Positions 63,391 to 64,000 of a stretch of 64,000 nt of DNA are shown in pieces (position 1 is the first letter of the stretch; each line of letters begins with the position of its first letter). The notes beneath the pieces are model-generated. The model worked only from the letters and a program-made list of their open reading frames with translations, did not search any database and was not told the DNA's origin. Origin of the DNA: Odontocerum albicorne (Eukaryota > Arthropoda > Insecta > Trichoptera > Odontoceridae); assembly GCA_949825065.1 (NCBI GenBank), contig OX463862.1, forward strand, positions 21,495,071 to 21,559,070, read 5' to 3'. The translations under genes and the position numbers were made by a program.

Positions 63391-64000
63391 CCATATGCAA
63401 ACAACTAATAAAATTGAAGCTGTCAAATAAAACTGTGACTTGATTGGTTTTAATCTAAAACTATTTTGCTAATCAAATATTATGTCGTATTCAGTCTCCA
63501 ACCATATCCAATCAGTGAAGCGCTTTTCTTATTACCTTACTCTTTTCGAATCTTAAGAAATGTCAATTCAATGATATTAATATTTAAAAAAATAAACTGC
63601 ATCATAACATAAAATGACAAAAGTATAATCAAACATAGATTTTCGGCTAGAGATATGTTTTTTTTCTTATGATTAGTAAGGTTTTAAATTTGCATCTTCC
63701 ATACAATGATTCTTGTATGGTGTTCAGTGCCATTTTATGTGACCTAATGCTATTGTACGAAATTCAATGAATGTAAAATAGTTTTGTATCTTACGACCTT
63801 TTATCTTGAGATTATTTCGATTATTCAGACTTGGATTTATGAATATTTAAAGAGACATTTGTTTTCATAATATTCATGTGTAAAATAATTCATTACTAAT
63901 TTTAAAAATTGGTTTTTATCCTAACGATTAGATTAGGTCTTTCAATTTCCAATAACAATGACAATAAAATTAGTATTGTGAAATTGATTTTTTTCATTCT
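63391..64000. other. AT-rich right edge, nothing recognised
   Basis: No gene or structured repeat supported. Confidence 0.4.

Overview
This is a eukaryotic, most likely insect, genomic window. It is AT-rich, has large introns with GT/AG splice sites, contains no bacterial operons, and is packed with Tc1/mariner, hAT, piggyBac-like, pogo-like, Penelope-like and non-LTR elements typical of arthropod genomes. The order cannot be fixed from sequence alone. Only two host genes are supported, and they lie head to head.

Left part, minus strand (about 3.9-14.9 kb): the first four coding exons of a KH-domain RNA/ssDNA-binding protein of the FUBP/KSRP/Psi family. It starts at 14869 and runs off the left edge. 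The four exons join with consistent phases, and exons 3 and 4 together form KH domain 1. Middle to right, plus strand (about 23.4-50.8 kb): an 11-exon chromatin-type gene with an acidic N-terminus, an MBD/TAM domain split over two exons, basic proline/lysine-rich linkers and a C4HC3 PHD-like zinc finger split over two exons. All eleven exons join in frame (758 codons plus two bases). The last exon ends at an in-frame TGA that overlaps a strong GTGAGT splice donor, so the true C-terminus is open. About 8.5 kb separates the two start codons, and the shared upstream region holds no other gene I can support.

Everything else is mobile or repetitive DNA. There are at least seven distinct mariner lineages at 6.4, 24.2, 25.5, 28.0, 35.0, 54.7 and 56.9 kb, plus a 3' fragment at 47.4 kb. 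There are two copies of one Tc1-like element (4.5 and 47.9 kb), four hAT-type elements (21.0, 30.3, 39.0 and 56.7 kb; exact 8-bp target duplications on the first three) with a fifth, mariner-split copy at 27.8-29.4 kb, two TTAA-flanked elements, a 485-bp IS630/Tc1-like deletion derivative, pogo-like MITEs, a Penelope-like element with a GIY-YIG endonuclease relic, many 3' ends of non-LTR retrotransposons, and tRNA-derived SINE heads. All transposase genes seen are broken.

The most instructive structures are nested insertions: mariner in a Penelope-like element, mariner in hAT-type elements (twice), mariner in a pogo-like MITE, a hAT MITE in a SINE, and a TTAA MITE inside a Tc1 terminal repeat. 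Also notable are two different tandem arrays (51-bp and about 196-bp periods) grown from the same end of one MITE family, a tandem array of 60-bp tRNA-like units, a TTAA element carrying three perfect palindromes around AGGTCA half-sites, and a decayed hammerhead-ribozyme-like motif downstream of the Penelope-like GIY-YIG domain. I did not find a clearly new gene system. The best leads are these repeat structures and the alternative C-terminus of the MBD/PHD gene.
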